From DASRBN01 sp035294305 (GTDB lineage: Bacteria > Chloroflexota > Ktedonobacteria > Ktedonobacterales > Ktedonobacteraceae), in contig DATGLD010000045.1 in assembly GCA_035294305.1 (NCBI GenBank), positions 124,001 to 188,000 on the forward strand: a DNA stretch of 64,000 bases, in the 5' to 3' direction. The notes beneath the pieces were generated by a model. The model saw nothing but the letters and a program-made list of their open reading frames with translations. It ran no database searches and was not told the DNA's origin. This document shows, piece by piece, positions 62,435 to 64,000 of this stretch (position 1 is its first letter; each line of letters opens with the position of its first letter). Made by a program: the position numbers and the translations under genes.

Positions 62435-64000
62435 ATGTTTCGTCCTCATACACGCACTAAGGTTTTCATCGGTTCGACTAAAGGTAAAGTATTTTTGTTG
62501 TTGATCTTTCTCACTGTGGTAGCGCTCGTCGGCTTTCAACTCGCCAATAACTTAGGTGCCGCTCATGCTGGTCAGGGAACCCGGCAACTCATTGATACGC
62601 TGGGGGATAAGGATGATCTTCCAGTAGCGCCAACTGCGCCGATCACCTGTACGCGAGCGGGAACAGGTAAAGGCGTTGTCCAGGGGACTATTACGGATGC
62701 GAACACGGGCAAACCGGTAGCCAATGCCTACATCGGCATCAGTCCTGGAACAGTCAATAGCTTTGCTTGCTACACCCATAGCAATGCAGACGGTACCTTT
62801 GATTTCAACAAATTGGATCCTGGCACCTACAATCTCTCTGCCAGTCGCTGGACGGTCATGGGTACTGAGCCGCTCTACCGGGACAGTGAGGTATACCAGA
62901 TACCTGTCGGGTCTGGCAAAGTGACTGTGAATGTTGCTCTCACACCCTTGCAGTCGCCGGGTTACCGTAGAATAGGCAGTAACGATGCCACGAATTTGAT
63001 CATCGTGGACATGGATGAGACCTATTTCAACTCCTGGTTCACCGACTACAACTCGGTAGCCAGCCCAAAGGTGACTCCCGCGATCCATGGTTTTGCGAAG
63101 CAGGCCGTGAATGCTCTCGAAGAATGGACCCAATACGGCTATTCGCCTATTGACCATTACCAGTTAGCCACCGGCGGCTTCCCCGTATGGCGCACTCCTG
63201 ACGGGCCGGCAAAGTATTGGACACAGCCCGACCCCAACCTGGATGTGAATCTCTGGTATAGCGGAGGGCCGAAGACTGCCGAGGAATTTGGGCAGGAATC
63301 CATCTTTGATGTCGCTAAGAGCTATGGCATGAACACTGCCGTTATCGGTGGCAACGATTACCCCTCAGGCCATATCACCGATGCCAACATTGACGAGATT
63401 AACCTGGCCAGCACGAACCCTTGCTCAACGCCGTCAGGTGAAATCAAAAAGATGGAGAACTTTATTAGCTCCAGTCTTAACAATTCCAACGGTTTCCTGC
63501 TGTACGCGCCCCTGACGCAGGCAGAGGGTTTCAATACCGAGAACACCAGTCCCGATGCCCCTCCACAGGTCTTCAGCTGCTCAAGTGAGAATGGCTGGGA
63601 TTATGCACAGGCCAGTATCTGGGATGACCAGGCTTTCGGTCAGTTATTGGACTTCCTCAAGAAAACGAAGCAAGGTTCGTCAACTCTCTACCAGGATACC
63701 GCGATCATCGTGACGGGTGACGAGGCAGAGAACGACATTACCAACTTCGATAACTTCTATCCTACGGGTCCGGGCGAACCTGGATTGGGTACCACTCGCC
63801 ATACGCCCTGGCTTATCGAAGGGCCAAATATCTACCAGGGCAAGGTCTATAAGGCACAGATGCGTATCGATGACACATCAGTAAACGCGATGGCAGCTTT
63901 GGGCCTACCTGCACCATATGATTCACGTGGTCACCTGATCCCACAGTTTTTCATTCATCAGCCGCAAGTGATGCAGCCACCTGTTCAGGGGCGTCAAAGC
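62435..64000 (+). CDS. Exported alkaline-phosphatase-superfamily phosphoesterase (3' end cut by window)
   Basis: Open for 522 codons from ATG 62435, with GAGGAGG 6 bases upstream, to the window edge. A signal peptide or anchor (KVFLLLIFLTVVALVGFQLA, about 17-36) precedes a short carboxypeptidase-regulatory-like beta-sandwich (about 75-165; VVQGTITDANTGKPVANAYI, FDFNKLDPGTYNLSA). From about residue 188 an alkaline-phosphatase-like fold starts with NLIIVDMDETYFNSW, where the metal Asp is expected. The fold later shows AIIVTGDEAEND and TRHTPWLIEGPNI with the metal Asp and His. Related to sulfatases, phosphodiesterases and acid phosphatases. The upstream Pho-box-like ladder suggests induction on phosphate starvation. 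Confidence 0.82.
   Translation, partial: MFRPHTRTKVFIGSTKGKVFLLLIFLTVVALVGFQLANNLGAAHAGQGTRQLIDTLGDKDDLPVAPTAPITCTRAGTGKGVVQGTITDANTGKPVANAYIGISPGTVNSFACYTHSNADGTFDFNKLDPGTYNLSASRWTVMGTEPLYRDSEVYQIPVGSGKVTVNVALTPLQSPGYRRIGSNDATNLIIVDMDETYFNSWFTDYNSVASPKVTPAIHGFAKQAVNALEEWTQYGYSPIDHYQLATGGFPVWRTPDGPAKYWTQPDPNLDVNLWYSGGPKTAEEFGQESIFDVAKSYGMNTAVIGGNDYPSGHITDANIDEINLASTNPCSTPSGEIKKMENFISSSLNNSNGFLLYAPLTQAEGFNTENTSPDAPPQVFSCSSENGWDYAQASIWDDQAFGQLLDFLKKTKQGSSTLYQDTAIIVTGDEAENDITNFDNFYPTGPGEPGLGTTRHTPWLIEGPNIYQGKVYKAQMRIDDTSVNAMAALGLPAPYDSRGHLIPQFFIHQPQVMQPPVQGRQS

Noticed and set aside
1..64000. CRISPR arrays, rRNA genes or toxin-antitoxin pairs
   Set aside because: No regularly spaced repeats, rRNA segments or paired small toxin/antitoxin genes were seen on either strand.

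Overview
The window looks like a chromosomal segment of a spore- or mycelium-type Chloroflexota, most probably class Ktedonobacteria. That placement is inferred, not proven. It rests on moderate GC, a mix of sedolisin (S53) peptidase, XRE/NB-ARC regulator and zinc-ribbon Ser/Thr kinase genes, an LL-diaminopimelate-aminotransferase-like enzyme, and strong AGGAG-type ribosome binding sites. No rRNA, CRISPR array, prophage or complete insertion sequence is visible. The region is mostly ordinary housekeeping and metabolic DNA, with a few accessory patches.

Layout. 1-8.2 kb: a partial secreted glycosidase; a cysteinyl-tRNA synthetase fused to a family-2 glycosyltransferase and a His-rich tail; a ThuA-like/Gfo-Idh-MocA fusion; a LON-domain protein; and two small uncharacterised genes. 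8.4-12.7 kb: an enoyl-CoA hydratase remnant split by a 127-bp MITE-like element with 8-bp target duplications, two membrane proteins, and an AT-rich decayed stretch. 12.7-29.7 kb: an EF-G2-type GTPase, an NCS1 permease, a GH15 enzyme, a DUF1786 protein, a sedolisin, an HTH protein, an SCP2 protein, a Nudix-like/APH fusion, a very short transcription unit encoding a 37-residue peptide, a GntR-ABC operon, queD, a patatin and a C39-like peptidase.

29.9-37.2 kb: a complete trp operon (trpE-G-D-CF-B-A) behind a strong promoter and a tryptophan T-box leader with a UGG specifier. The tRNA-Trp gene it should sense lies about 15 kb away at 52.35 kb, directly after tRNA-Ser(GCU). 37.3-39.5 kb: an NB-ARC regulator and an epimerase gene that are both cut off at the same junction. 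39.7-50.5 kb: a TMEM175-type channel, a kinase fused to a PP2C domain lacking two metal ligands, a glycogen debranching enzyme, an aminotransferase, DNA polymerase I and a metallophosphoesterase. 50.9-64 kb: small regulators, the tRNAs, a ClpE-type unfoldase behind a CIRCE operator, an acyl-CoA dehydrogenase with a histidine phosphatase, an amphipathic-repeat membrane protein, a molybdopterin/cytochrome b561 fusion, an ATP-grasp ligase, and a partial exported alkaline-phosphatase-superfamily protein preceded by a ladder of TTAACA repeats resembling a Pho box.

The strongest candidates for something new are the CysRS-glycosyltransferase fusion, the kinase with a degenerate PP2C domain, the 37-aa small-protein unit, the 127-bp MITE and the double-truncation junction near 38.77 kb.
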